A stretch of DNA of 64,000 nt from Erysipelotrichaceae bacterium 66202529 (GCA_017161075.1 CP046174.1:992001-1056000); one strand, 5' to 3'; shown: positions 1 through 8,741, numbered from the stretch's first letter. Notes: generated from the letters alone by a model not told the origin. A program made the numbers and translations.

Positions 1-2
1 AA

Positions 3-335
3 AAGGGAGAGTTTGACGGTGTGTGGAATTATTTCCGAACAGAGATGGACGATGGAACAGAACCAAAAATTTTCAGTGACAGAATGTCCAGAATTGCACT
101 CTATAAGCGTCTGCTCACAAGCTGGAGATCCCTGCTGACAATGCTTGCAATCTGCTCTGTATTTATCCTTGGGCTGCTTGCATTTCTTTGGCTTGGGGTC
201 AATGCTTCCTCCATTACAACTATAGGAATGCGCGTTTCAGGTATCATCCTGCTGCTGATACTGGCTGTTTTTCTGTTATATCTGCGCCTGTATCATAAAA
301 TTGGCAGAAAGCTGGAGGAGCTTGTTAAGCATTAA
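3..335 (+). CDS. DUF2812-type membrane protein, C-terminal part (5' end outside window)
   Basis: The frame is open from the left window edge to the stop at 335, so only the C-terminal ~110 residues are present. The visible part begins with a W-NYFRTEMDDG-like segment followed by FSDRMSRIALYKRL, which resembles the end of the soluble domain of DUF2812 proteins. Two hydrophobic helices follow (roughly LLTMLAICSVFILGLLAF and GIILLLILAVFLLYL) and then a short charged tail. DUF2812 proteins usually sit in the membrane next to a PadR-type repressor, but that neighbour would lie outside the window. A GTG at 21 could be used as a start, but no ribosome binding site supports it and the reading frame continues upstream. 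Family assignment is from motif memory; the truncation is seen directly. Confidence 0.6.
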   Translation, partial: KGEFDGVWNYFRTEMDDGTEPKIFSDRMSRIALYKRLLTSWRSLLTMLAICSVFILGLLAFLWLGVNASSITTIGMRVSGIILLLILAVFLLYLRLYHKIGRKLEELVKH

Positions 336-356
336 AGGATCAATGATTTGGAAAAT

Positions 357-404
357 AAAAAGCTGTAACGGGAAGATCAGTTCTGTCATCCGTTACAGCT
401 TTTC
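357..404. terminator. Bidirectional intrinsic terminator
   Basis: Inverted repeat AGCTGTAACGG / CCGTTACAGCT with an A-run on the left and a T-run on the right. It lies between convergent genes and can serve both the DUF2812 gene and the zinc-ribbon gene. Confidence 0.8.
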
Positions 405-616
405 TAATTACCGATAAAGAAATCGAGGATATTCCATCCGGCATCTGTTTCCTGCTTATACAATTCCGTGTAACCGCATTGGGTACAAGATATTGTGATG
501 AATTTCTTGTTCTGGATATCAAAAATCTTTGAAAAATTACCACCTGTTGCCTGAAATTGATCGCTTTCATACTGTGTATTTCCACATTTTGGACAGATAT
601 ATTGCTTTTTCTCCAT
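404..616 (-). CDS. Zinc-ribbon nucleic-acid-binding-type protein (DUF2082-like)
   Basis: This 70-residue protein has two CxxC knuckles, CPKCGN near residue 8 and CTQCGY near residue 44, which would hold one zinc ion. Between them lie TGGNFSKIFDIQNKKF-type residues typical of the short Zn-ribbon family PF09855/DUF2082. The start ATG at 616 is preceded by AAGGAGG at suitable distance. It is monocistronic and convergent with the upstream membrane gene, sharing the terminator at 357-404. The family is often annotated as nucleic-acid binding, but no substrate is established here. Two ATTATA strings (638-643, 653-658) could be -10 boxes on this strand. Confidence 0.8.
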   Translation of the reverse strand: MEKKQYICPKCGNTQYESDQFQATGGNFSKIFDIQNKKFITISCTQCGYTELYKQETDAGWNILDFFIGN

Positions 617-1002
617 AGGTGCCTCCTTGTTTTTTTGATTATAGCATGATGCATTATAAAAGGAAAGAGCATCCTGCGAGTTGTCCTCTTCATTCAGTGA
701 TAACAGCAGATACCGTATTTTATTTCAATGATACAAGATATATGCTAGGCTGTATCCGCTATAGAGAATTGTTTTTTCATCGCATACGGCTTTCAAGATT
801 GATCAACCCCTTATTCTTCATAACAAAGAACACCCTCATGGTCAGTAAACAATAATAATTTTTTTTGCATTTGCACAAGAATAATTTCAGCTAATGATTG
901 CCCGTATTTTCCACAATCTGGATTGTTTTTTCTTTTAACGGTACCTGTAAACATTGATTGCTGTTGTTAAAATATTGTATAATAGCAGAATGAGGTGAGA
1001 TT
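617..1002. other. Intergenic stretch with promoters only
   Basis: I find no convincing gene. A 78-codon frame at 619-855 lacks a ribosome binding site and a protein-like composition. The right end carries the promoter for the next gene. Confidence 0.5.
954..983 (+). promoter_or_regulatory. Sigma-A-type promoter for the 1003 gene
   Basis: TTGATT at 954-959 and TATAAT at 978-983 with an 18-bp spacer, about 20 bp upstream of the start codon. Confidence 0.65.
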
Positions 1003-1413
1003 ATGCTTGATTTGCAGAAACACAAGGAGTATTTATGGAAGTATCTTCTGACATATGGAAGAGCAAAAAGAAAGCGTGGCGATTATGAAAAGCTGGTATT
1101 TCCATTTCATGATATCGTTATGGAGGAAGGAAAGTCCATAGAAGATTATCGCAGTGAGGAGCTGAAGCAGCAGCTGGATGCCTGTGCTTCGATTGTAGAC
1201 ATTTTTGATTTGATTTCACTGGAATATAGGGATTACTATTTCATGGAAATCAGTTCGCTATTACATGATGATCAAAAGCTGTATTCCTGCCTTTTGAAAA
1301 AGACGATGGATACGGCAGGAATTACCGACTACATATCGGCCCATAATTATGAATATCTTATAAAGTTCGCCGATGAACCAACGCAGCAGTATATACAGGC
1401 TAAGCTGCCATGA
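1003..1413 (+). CDS. Hypothetical protein, 136 aa
   Basis: I do not recognise this protein. It is a soluble, charged, mainly helical-looking 136-residue product with no signal peptide, membrane segment or obvious catalytic motif. The start ATG follows a GAGGTGAG ribosome binding site and a good promoter at 954-983, so it looks expressed as a single gene. Acidic and aromatic residues are frequent in the middle (EYRDYYFMEISSLLHDD). It has no operon partner: a hairpin terminator lies at 1582 and the next gene starts at 2157. A small regulatory or housekeeping role is possible but nothing in the sequence shows it. Confidence 0.6.
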   Translation: MLDLQKHKEYLWKYLLTYGRAKRKRGDYEKLVFPFHDIVMEEGKSIEDYRSEELKQQLDACASIVDIFDLISLEYRDYYFMEISSLLHDDQKLYSCLLKKTMDTAGITDYISAHNYEYLIKFADEPTQQYIQAKLP

Positions 1414-1581
1414 TCCGGTATAAGGATGTGCAGGCTTCCTGCTCGTCAGCGCTGAAAAATACCGGCATTCAAAGGACTGAGTAAAAAAGTTAGGTTTCAT
1501 ATCTAAAAACAGCGGGGTTTGCGCTTTGCGCTCATGAGTTATTCAAAAGCATTTCCATTGTTAAAAATTGTAGCAGATAAG

Positions 1582-1609
1582 GCAGGCGATGTTCTATTCG
1601 CCTGCTTTT
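1582..1609 (+). terminator. Intrinsic terminator
   Basis: Stem GCAGGCGA / TCGCCTGC with an 8-nt loop followed by TTTT. It lies 170 bp after the 1003 gene. Confidence 0.55.
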
Positions 1610-2014
1610 CAGGCGTTGATTCTTTCTTTTCTTGGAAAAGAAACAAAAAGAAGCTGTGTTTCTGTAAAATGCTGCGTAGGGATATACTCCTACAACCAAT
1701 TTGTAAGTGGAAAGATAATCGGCCTGCAGCCGTATGATTAGCTTATGTATGTACAAGCGAAAACCGTCATTCGCCATAATAGCTGGACATACCCCTGTGC
1801 GATATCGATACATACAGACTTCTGTATTGCTGCTTGTATAATCTCACTGAATTTTATATAGGTTTCTTCCTACAATGCATCTCCTGTATCCCCATGTATT
1901 TTTTAATTAAACGAATGAAATTTCGCCTGCTTCAGCAGTTATTCAATCCTTCACCTGGAATAAAGAAAGCTGATAAAACAGGCTTTTTTTAGCTGTTTAA
2001 GAAAAAGAACCAAG

Positions 2015-2054
2015 CTTGGTGCAAATTCTGGGAACGCTTACAATTTGCACCAAG
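2015..2054 (+). promoter_or_regulatory. 13-bp perfect inverted repeat enclosing a cre-like site
   Basis: CTTGGTGCAAATT (2015-2027) and its exact reverse complement (2042-2054) flank a 14-base centre. The centre plus the next base, TGGGAACGCTTACA (2029-2042), fits the CcpA cre core TGNNARCGNWWWCA. A further GGTGCA copy lies at 2057-2062. The element sits about 100 bp upstream of the PRD-regulator gene, so it is a likely catabolite-repression and/or specific operator for the 2157-11001 operon. Confidence 0.6.
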
Positions 2055-2156
2055 ATGGTGCACAAAGAGACTTTATGAGCCATAGCAATTCTGATTTGTT
2101 TACGGTAAGATAAAGGTGCAAAAAGAAACCGCATACAACGAAGGGAGGAATCGTTC

Positions 2157-4115
2157 GTGATTGACCGGATGACCGAAAAAACAATACGACTGCTGCTGGA
2201 ACAAAAAGAGCCAATCACCACATCCGTGATTGCGAATGAAATCGGTGTTTCAAGAAGCAGTATCAAGCATAATCTGGATTACGTAAAGAAAACACTGCAA
2301 AAGGCAGATGTACTGCTGCATTCCATACCGGGCAAGGGAGTCTGGCTGTCGGCCGATGAACCACAGCGAAAGGCTGTCTTGCAGCTTCTACAGGAAAACA
2401 GTGATCATTCCTCCTCCTATAATTACCGGAAAAAATATATCCTCGATGTTTTATTTGAATACAATTCCAGCTATACGATACAGCTGTTTGCCGAGGAACT
2501 GAATGTTGCACGCAATGTCATTGCCAAGGATTTAGAGGTTTTGGAGCAATGGTTGTTGAAATTCGACTTAAAGATTGTGAAAAAGCGCAATATGGGAATC
2601 GGGGTTGAAGGTGGAGAATTTAATATCCGGCAGGCAATCCTGGAAAATAATAAGGAATTTATGCATGAAGTATACGGCAATGCCGCTGTTCCTGAGGGCA
2701 TGGACTATCGTATCTCGGAAAAGTTTTATAACTATTTCCTGGAAATGTATGATGATTTCGACATTTTATATTTACAAGAGCTGTTAAAGGATGTGGAGGA
2801 TGATTTGGAGCTGACGTTCTCCGATACCGATTATTGGCAGCTTATGGAATATGTGGCTGTCACCCTTCGCAGAGTACGCAAAGGAAATGTCATCGTAGAA
2901 AAGAACATCATGAACAAGCTGAATGTGAACAACGAACAATATACTGCAGCGAAAAATCTGTTTGATACGGCTGTGAGTGGTCTGCAGGCATATCTGGGCC
3001 TGGAAATCCGCTGTATGGCAGCACAATTCATCGTTTTCAGTAATCATGGTCTGGATGATGAGATCAATATGGAATACTTTGACGCAATCACCCGCGAATT
3101 TCTGGAGCATTTAAAAGCCATCGTCTCCAACAAACGCTTTGTGATCAGCGAGGGTCTTGTCCATGATGTGAGCCTGTTCATACAGAAGAAAAAAGCACAG
3201 GAAACCTTTGCCATATCCAAGCGCTATGACTTCCGACAGGATATCAAGCATCGCTTTCCAAGTCTGTACGGCATTACACTGACAACGATTGAGGAAGTGG
3301 AATCCTGTTTGAAAATCAGCTTTACGGATGATGATATCGCCTATATTGTCATGCTGATCAACAATGCAATCGATGAATCGGATCATCCCATCAATACCGT
3401 GTTTATATCGGCGGCGGATTTCCATACATCCAAGTATCAGGCGAATAAAATCATGCGGAATGTGGAAAATCTGACAATCAGTAAAATTCTGCATTATGAG
3501 GATATCCGGGAAAGCTCTATTACAAAATTTGAGCTGATTATCACAACGGTGCCTCTGGAGCTGAAGAAAAACGTATTGCTCGTCAGCCGTGAAATTAGTG
3601 ATGAGGATATTGAAAATATCAGCCGTGCGATTTCGGAAAAGCAGAATATCGAGGTCGCAGATTTGGATGAATCCTTCCATCTGTTTGATCCCAAGCTGAT
3701 TTTGTGTGATGTGAATGTCAAGCGCAAGGAGGATGTCATATCCAAAGGCTGTCAGCTATTGTATGAAAAAGGATATGTGAAGAAAGGCTTTGAGAAAAAA
3801 ATATGGGAGCGGGAGAAAACAACTCCGACCTCCATTGGGAACAGCATCGCCGTTCCACACGGCTATAAGGCCTATGTGAAAAAGAGCGGTATCGTCGTCA
3901 TGCGCTTAAAGCGCCCGATCAACTGGACATACGAGGATCGCATTGAAATTGTATTTTTAATGGCCATTGATTTCAATACGCAGTCTGAAGTATATAACTT
4001 TTTCCAGCAGTTCTATGCATTCATCGATGATCGATCAAATATCAAGGCCCTGAAGAATGCACGGGATGAAATGGAAATCTGGGAGATTCTGCAGCAGAGC
4101 GGAATCACCGCATAG
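2157..4115 (+). CDS. PRD-domain transcriptional regulator with EIIB- and EIIA-like domains (MtlR/BglG type)
   Basis: This 652-residue regulator has an N-terminal HTH_11-like helix-turn-helix (residues ~1-60, with TTSVIANEIGVSRSSIKHN), a second Mga/HTH segment (~85-150), two PTS regulation domains (~175-400), a IIB-like domain (~415-505) and a fructose/mannitol-type EIIA domain (~510-652). The EIIA phosphorylation site is H568 in SIAVPHGY. Family members sense PTS flux through phosphorylation of PRD and EIIA/EIIB histidines and activate a linked PTS operon. The start is GTG at 2157 after GGGAGG. It is the first gene of the operon, separated by only 15 bp from the epimerase gene, so it most likely controls the downstream PTS. 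A cre-containing inverted repeat precedes it. Confidence 0.88.
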   Translation: MIDRMTEKTIRLLLEQKEPITTSVIANEIGVSRSSIKHNLDYVKKTLQKADVLLHSIPGKGVWLSADEPQRKAVLQLLQENSDHSSSYNYRKKYILDVLFEYNSSYTIQLFAEELNVARNVIAKDLEVLEQWLLKFDLKIVKKRNMGIGVEGGEFNIRQAILENNKEFMHEVYGNAAVPEGMDYRISEKFYNYFLEMYDDFDILYLQELLKDVEDDLELTFSDTDYWQLMEYVAVTLRRVRKGNVIVEKNIMNKLNVNNEQYTAAKNLFDTAVSGLQAYLGLEIRCMAAQFIVFSNHGLDDEINMEYFDAITREFLEHLKAIVSNKRFVISEGLVHDVSLFIQKKKAQETFAISKRYDFRQDIKHRFPSLYGITLTTIEEVESCLKISFTDDDIAYIVMLINNAIDESDHPINTVFISAADFHTSKYQANKIMRNVENLTISKILHYEDIRESSITKFELIITTVPLELKKNVLLVSREISDEDIENISRAISEKQNIEVADLDESFHLFDPKLILCDVNVKRKEDVISKGCQLLYEKGYVKKGFEKKIWEREKTTPTSIGNSIAVPHGYKAYVKKSGIVVMRLKRPINWTYEDRIEIVFLMAIDFNTQSEVYNFFQQFYAFIDDRSNIKALKNARDEMEIWEILQQSGITA

Positions 4116-4130
4116 AAAGTGAGGGATACG

Positions 4131-4991
4131 ATGAGATTTGGAGTAGATACCTTTATCTGGAGTGAGGTATTTTCAGAAAAGGATATATGGGTCATCACTA
4201 AGGCGGAGGAGCTGGGCTTCTCTACCATCGATATTGCCATTGCCCATCCGGAAAGCTTTCCGACGCAGCTTGTAAAGGCAGAGCTGGCAAAGACAAAGCT
4301 GGAGGTAGTCACAACAACGACACTGGATGCACAGACGAATCTGATATCGGCGGATGAAGCAATTCGTAAAAATGGAGTGAAGGCTTTGAAAATGCTGGTG
4401 GATATCAACAGAGAATTGGGCAGTACTATTCTCGGCGGTGTGAATTATGCAGGCTGGGGATGTCTGAGCGGCAAACCAAAGACGGATGAGGAATGGAAGC
4501 ATTCTGTGGAGGCTATGCGGGAGGTTGCGCAATACGCACAGAGAACGCATCCGGATTTGCGCATCTGTGTGGAACCGGTAAACCGTTTTGAAACCCACTT
4601 CATCAATACTGCCGAGGAGGGTGTTCGTTATTGCAAGGCAGTAGGCACCGGCAACATGGGCGTGCATCTGGATTGCTTTCACATGATCCGGGAGGAAACC
4701 AGCTATAGGGAAGCGGTTCTTACCTGTGGAAAGGAATATCTGGGCTATGTGCATGTATGTGAAAACAACCGCGGTATCCCGGGAACCGGACTGGTTCCAT
4801 GGAAGGAATTTTTCACAGCGCTTCATGATATCGGATACGAAGGCCCCTGTGTGATTGAGTCCTTTGATCCAAGCTTCGAGGAGCTGAATGCGAATTGTGC
4901 CATATGGCGTAAATTTGCGGATACCGGAGAAGAGCTGGCCGTCCAGGGACTTGCCAATCTGAAACGCATTGCCGCCGAGCTGGGCGTATAA
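4131..4991 (+). CDS. TIM-barrel sugar epimerase/isomerase (D-tagatose 3-epimerase / EryC-like superfamily)
   Basis: This 286-residue protein belongs to the AP-endonuclease-2 TIM-barrel fold. The four metal-binding positions of D-tagatose/D-psicose 3-epimerases are recognisable: Glu in CVEPVNRFETHF, Asp in VHLDCFHM, His in GYVHVCENNRG and Glu in CVIESFDP. The family epimerises or isomerises ketoses or ketose phosphates; EryC/LerI-type tetrulose-phosphate isomerases are in the same superfamily, so the exact substrate is open. I chose ATG 4131 because GTGAGGG at 4119-4125 then acts as the ribosome binding site; a GTG at 4119 would have none. It lies between the regulator and the aldolase in a tight operon. 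Confidence 0.82.
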   Translation: MRFGVDTFIWSEVFSEKDIWVITKAEELGFSTIDIAIAHPESFPTQLVKAELAKTKLEVVTTTTLDAQTNLISADEAIRKNGVKALKMLVDINRELGSTILGGVNYAGWGCLSGKPKTDEEWKHSVEAMREVAQYAQRTHPDLRICVEPVNRFETHFINTAEEGVRYCKAVGTGNMGVHLDCFHMIREETSYREAVLTCGKEYLGYVHVCENNRGIPGTGLVPWKEFFTALHDIGYEGPCVIESFDPSFEELNANCAIWRKFADTGEELAVQGLANLKRIAAELGV

Positions 4992-5022
4992 ACAGCACAC
5001 TTATTAAGGAGGAGTATAGAAA

Positions 5023-5895
5023 ATGTTAGTAAACATGAAAGAAATCTTGAAGGAAGCAGAAGAAAAGGGATATGCCATCGGCTGTATCAATACACCGAAT
5101 ATGGAAACGCTGCGTGCGGTTGTGGATGCAGCGGAGGAATTGAACGTTCCGATTATCATTGACCATGCACAGGTACATGATCCACTGATTCCAATCGAAA
5201 GCATCGGACCGAAGATGGTTGAATATGCAAAGCAGGCGAAGGTTCCGGTATGTGTACATTTGGATCACGGAAGTGATTACAGCTTCGTTATGCGTGCGAT
5301 TCGCTGCGGATTCTCCAGTATCATGTATGATCTGAGTGCATTGCCGTATGAAGAAAACATGGCAAAGCTGAAGGAATTTACGAAGCTTGCTCATGCACTG
5401 GATATCACTGTGGAGGCAGAGCTTGGCATTATGACGAGTACGGAGGAGGACTCTCATGGAGGAAGTGTAGGCTGGACACATGAGAGCATTAAAAAGACAT
5501 TCACCGATCCACAGCAGGCAGCGGAATTTGCATCAAATACCGGCGTGGATGCATTGGCGGTATGCTTTGGTACCGCACATGGAATTTATGCGGAACCACC
5601 ATTGCTGGATATCGAGCGTGTAAAGGCGATTCGTGCGGCTATGCCAAAGGAATCCCGTGTCGTTATGCATGGCGGCAGCGGTGTAGACGAAGCACAGGTA
5701 CGTGCCGCTATCACAGCAGGCTGCTCCAAGGTTAATTACTACAGCTATATGGCAACAGCCACCAGTAAGCACATAAGCGAGTATCTGAATGAGCGTGACG
5801 GCAAAGCCTTCTGGCATGAGGTGGAGGAAGAAAGCTATCGCTTTATGAAGGAATATGCAAAGGATGTACTGACTGTATTCAAAAACGGAAAGTAA
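5023..5895 (+). CDS. Class II ketose-(bis)phosphate aldolase (GatY/KbaY/FbaA family)
   Basis: This 290-residue enzyme has the class II signatures: VCVHLDHGSDY (catalytic Asp and zinc His), VEAELG (metal Glu), CFGTAHGIY (zinc His) and VVMHGGSGV (zinc His and phosphate loop). Such enzymes reversibly cleave ketose phosphates to DHAP plus an aldehyde or aldehyde phosphate. Length is normal for the GatY/FbaA family. The ATG follows AAGGAGGAG. No 6-phosphofructokinase-type kinase is in the operon, so the substrate may be the monophosphate delivered by the PTS rather than a bisphosphate; this is inference. It is followed after 21 bp by the EIIA gene. Confidence 0.88.
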   Translation: MLVNMKEILKEAEEKGYAIGCINTPNMETLRAVVDAAEELNVPIIIDHAQVHDPLIPIESIGPKMVEYAKQAKVPVCVHLDHGSDYSFVMRAIRCGFSSIMYDLSALPYEENMAKLKEFTKLAHALDITVEAELGIMTSTEEDSHGGSVGWTHESIKKTFTDPQQAAEFASNTGVDALAVCFGTAHGIYAEPPLLDIERVKAIRAAMPKESRVVMHGGSGVDEAQVRAAITAGCSKVNYYSYMATATSKHISEYLNERDGKAFWHEVEEESYRFMKEYAKDVLTVFKNGK

Positions 5896-5916
5896 CAGCA
5901 GGGGGAGAGTATCGTT

Positions 5917-6399
5917 ATGAACGAAGTAAATTTATCAGAGGTTCTGAGCAGAGATACCGTCATGCTGGATGTGGAGCCGTTTGCGAATAAGGAATCCATG
6001 TTTGAGACACTGGCAGCTAAATTTGAAGAAGCAGGTATCGTTACAAATGCGAAGGAATATATCAAGGCGCTGGAAGAAAGGGAAACCCTGGGGTCCACCT
6101 ATATGGGAAACCTGATCGCATTACCGCACGGCAAATGTGATGCAGTGGTAAAACCGGGTATAGGCTTCTGTCGCTGCAAGCATACCTTTCGCTACTGCTC
6201 CCATGATGAGGAGGGCGATGTACGCTATGTGTTCATGCTGGCGATTGCCGGCAGTCAAAGCGGTGATCAGTATCTGCGGGTGCTTGCCACACTGGCAGGA
6301 TTGCTGACACATGAGGAATTTCTCGAAGTATTGGAGCATGCACAAAGCTATGAAGAAATCATTCAGGCTATCAATACCCTGCAATCGAATTGTGCGTAA
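5917..6399 (+). CDS. PTS fructose/mannitol-family EIIA component
   Basis: This 160-residue protein is a stand-alone PTS EIIA domain of the fructose/mannitol class. The phosphorylated histidine is H71 in NLIALPHGK, preceded by the usual ALEERETLGSTYMG loop. It accepts phosphate from HPr and passes it to the EIIB encoded next. The start follows a GGGGGAGAG-like site. The gene lies in the order IIA-IIB-IIC typical of split fructose-type systems (FrwABC/FrvAB-like). Confidence 0.9.
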   Translation: MNEVNLSEVLSRDTVMLDVEPFANKESMFETLAAKFEEAGIVTNAKEYIKALEERETLGSTYMGNLIALPHGKCDAVVKPGIGFCRCKHTFRYCSHDEEGDVRYVFMLAIAGSQSGDQYLRVLATLAGLLTHEEFLEVLEHAQSYEEIIQAINTLQSNCA

Positions 6400-6434
6400 G
6401 GAACACAATGGATAAGAAAAAGAGGTGAAATCAA

Positions 6435-6737
6435 ATGAAAATCGTTGCGATCACATCCTGTGCCACGGGAATCGCTCATACGTATATGGCCGCAGAGGCT
6501 ATAAAAAAGGAATGCAAAAAAAGGGGGTATGAGTGCAAGGTGGAAATGCAGGGAGCTTTAGGGATTGAAAACAAGCTCTCGGAAAAGGATATCAAAACGG
6601 CTGACCTGATCGTTTTTGCCAATGACGTGGGAATCAGTAAGGCAGAACGCTTTGACGCTTATAAGGAGAAAATCGTCAGACATACACCGCATCAGGTGAT
6701 TCAGAAGCCGGATATCATCTTTGAAACACTGCAATAA
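6435..6737 (+). CDS. PTS fructose-family EIIB component
   Basis: This 100-residue protein has the fructose-type EIIB P-loop with phosphocysteine C9 in AITSCATGIAHTYMA. The remaining fold (KVEMQGALGIENKL, DLIVFANDVGI) is full-length for the family. It transfers phosphate from EIIA H71 to the incoming sugar at EIIC. The start follows AAGAGGTGA. It sits 35 bp after EIIA and before the EIIC frame. Confidence 0.93.
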   Translation: MKIVAITSCATGIAHTYMAAEAIKKECKKRGYECKVEMQGALGIENKLSEKDIKTADLIVFANDVGISKAERFDAYKEKIVRHTPHQVIQKPDIIFETLQ

Positions 6738-6810
6738 TTCATACAGTATGTTATTTAGGAGGACGAAAATAGTCATGAAAGAATAACTTAGTGAAATAAA
6801 AGGGGCGCTG

Positions 6811-7797
6811 TTGACAGGTGTCAGCTACATGCTGCCATTCGTTATTGCCGGAGGTATCCTGATTGCCCTGGGATTTGCCATCGGCGGCTATGATATTCCA
6901 AATTCCGTGGAGGAATACGGAAATTTTGCATCCACGATCTTCTGGTTAGGAAAAAAGGCATTTGCACTGATGGTTCCGGTTTTGGGTGCCTATGTTGCGT
7001 ATTCGATTGCTGATAAGCCAGGTATTGCTGTCGGTATGGTCGGCGGTGCACTTGCGGATATGCAGGGGTCTGGCTTCTTGGGCGCATTGATTGCCGGTAT
7101 CATTGCCGGTTACCTTGTAAATCTGTTAAAGAAAATCAATCTGCCAATGGCATTGAAATCTCTGCTGCCAACACTCATCATTCCAATTATAGGGGTAGGG
7201 GCTATCGGTCTGATTATGGTCTATGTGATCGGTACACCATTATCCGCTTTAACAACTGCATTAACAGATATGCTGAACTCTCTGGGAACCGGAAATCTTG
7301 TATTGCTGGGAATCATTCAGGGCTGCATGCTTGCATTTGATATGGGTGGTCCTTGCAACAAGGTTGCCTATGCCTTTGCACTGGCTGCCATGGATGCCGG
7401 AAACTATATGCCGATGGCTGCGAACTTCATCGGAAGTATGGCACCTCCACTGGCTATCGCTGTTGCGGCTCTTGTTGCAAAAAAGAAATTTACAAAGGAA
7501 GAACGTGCAGCTATTCCAGGTCTGTTTGCCGGAGCGTTTGGTATGATTACAGAATTTGCCATTCCATTTGCAGCTGCTAATCCGTTAACGGTCATTCCTT
7601 CTCTGATGGCAGGCTCTGCTGTAGGCTGTGCATTATCCTATGTATTCGGTTTGACAATGCGTGCACCGCATGGAGGTCTGTTTGTACTGTTTGCTTTAAA
7701 TAATGCGATTCTGTTTATCGTGGCGTTGCTGATTGCCGGTGCAGTCAGTGCAGCATTGCTTGTATTGCTGCGTAAGCCGGTAACGGAAGAAGAATAA
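6811..7797 (+). CDS. PTS fructose-family EIIC permease; expected start region interrupted by a stop codon
   Basis: This is the membrane channel of the PTS: about eight to nine hydrophobic segments, with the family landmarks GVSYMLPFVIAGG, FDMGGPCNKVAYAF and APHGG. The expected N-terminus begins at ATG 6775, placed 11 nt after AGGAGG (6758-6763), in the same frame. That frame reads M-K-E-stop-L-S-E-I-K-G-A-L before the conserved TGVSYMLPF. The TAA at 6784-6786 therefore cuts a normal start after three codons. The listed CDS begins at TTG 6811, which has AAAGGGG five bases upstream and could permit (re)initiation; that product (328 aa) loses only about 12 residues. Alternatives are a real null allele or a sequence error. 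The rest of the gene shows no decay. Confidence 0.75.
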   Translation: MTGVSYMLPFVIAGGILIALGFAIGGYDIPNSVEEYGNFASTIFWLGKKAFALMVPVLGAYVAYSIADKPGIAVGMVGGALADMQGSGFLGALIAGIIAGYLVNLLKKINLPMALKSLLPTLIIPIIGVGAIGLIMVYVIGTPLSALTTALTDMLNSLGTGNLVLLGIIQGCMLAFDMGGPCNKVAYAFALAAMDAGNYMPMAANFIGSMAPPLAIAVAALVAKKKFTKEERAAIPGLFAGAFGMITEFAIPFAAANPLTVIPSLMAGSAVGCALSYVFGLTMRAPHGGLFVLFALNNAILFIVALLIAGAVSAALLVLLRKPVTEEE

Positions 7798-7813
7798 GGG
7801 GAGGACACAAGCT

Positions 7814-8728
7814 ATGGCAAAATTATTTGATATCATGGGGAATTTCCCCTTCAAGGTGGAGGACAAGAAGCCGACACTGATCCGCAAGAGTGATTACTCA
7901 ACGGCTCTGTATCCGCCAAACAATGCATTTACTTCCGATAACACCTTTACTATGGTGACAACGGATACCTTTATGCTCGGTATCTATGAGCTGGGACCGG
8001 GCGGCGTATTTGCACCGCTGGATATTCATCCAGGAGATGAATCCTATTATATCCTGAACGGCCCTGTCGTACAGCGAAGCGGCAACGGACAGTTTGCTTA
8101 CCTGGAAACAGGTGAGGGTCTGTTCATGCCAGAGGGCGCATGGCACTGCTGCCACAATTTCTCCGATCAAAAGGCTAGAATCCTGTATTTCATCACGCCA
8201 AAGGCATGGAGTGAATCCATTCCGCCTGCTGTCATTCCAAGCGATGAGGAAACGAAATTTTATAAGGGACCAAACAATGACAAGCTGCCGGATATGCGAG
8301 GAAAGATTCAGGATATCTCCCGTCAGGGCTGCACGGATGATATCGGTGCATGGCCGGTGGATCCAAAAGAGGCAAGAGAGACCGGAGCAGTCTATGCTGT
8401 CAGAGATTTTGAAAAGCTGAACAATGTACATGGTACCAAGCACCCGATGCTGATGCGCTTCATTACCAGCAATGATTACGGACATTTTGGAGAATTCATA
8501 CTGCCGGCAGGCGGCTATGGGCCAAGATGCTCGGATCCGGATACGCATGAGGGAGATGCAGCCCTGTATTGTGTAGAGGGTCCGGTGACGGTGAATCTGG
8601 TGGATTTGGAGGAAAGCTTCGTACTGGAGCCGGAGGATACCTTCTTCATTCCGGCAGGTGTGAAATATCAGCTTGTGAACTTTGAAAATCATCCTGTAAA
8701 AACTGTTTTCGCAATCACGAAACTATAA
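7814..8728 (+). CDS. Bicupin-domain protein, putative sugar-processing enzyme
   Basis: This 304-residue protein has two cupin-like beta-barrels. The first (~residues 50-135) contains LDIHPGDESYYILNGPV and GEGLFMPEGAWHCCHNFS; the second (~215-300) contains DPDTHEGDAALYCVEGPV and PEDTFFIPAGVKYQLVNF. His and Glu residues of both G(X)5HXH-type motifs are partly kept, so metal binding is plausible. Cupins in carbohydrate operons are often sugar isomerases or epimerases. It follows EIIC by 16 bp with a GGGGAGG ribosome binding site. I cannot name the substrate; an aldose/ketose isomerase for the aldehyde released by the aldolase is one possibility. Confidence 0.78.
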   Translation: MAKLFDIMGNFPFKVEDKKPTLIRKSDYSTALYPPNNAFTSDNTFTMVTTDTFMLGIYELGPGGVFAPLDIHPGDESYYILNGPVVQRSGNGQFAYLETGEGLFMPEGAWHCCHNFSDQKARILYFITPKAWSESIPPAVIPSDEETKFYKGPNNDKLPDMRGKIQDISRQGCTDDIGAWPVDPKEARETGAVYAVRDFEKLNNVHGTKHPMLMRFITSNDYGHFGEFILPAGGYGPRCSDPDTHEGDAALYCVEGPVTVNLVDLEESFVLEPEDTFFIPAGVKYQLVNFENHPVKTVFAITKL

Positions 8729-8741
8729 TAGCTTAGGAAAC

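Larger units (their letters stand above)
1414..2156. other. 743-bp gene-poor interval
   Basis: It holds a terminator hairpin (1582-1609), a T-rich segment near 1981-1991 and the inverted repeat with cre-like centre upstream of the 2157 operon. Frames at 1519-1737 (+) and 1532-1813 (-) run through the hairpin, lack ribosome binding sites and look non-coding. Confidence 0.5.

Noticed and set aside
619..855. 78-codon plus-strand ORF
   Set aside because: No ribosome binding site and a composition unlike protein; it covers the promoter area of the divergent zinc-ribbon gene.
1519..1737. 72-codon plus-strand ORF
   Set aside because: It runs through a terminator hairpin and has no ribosome binding site.
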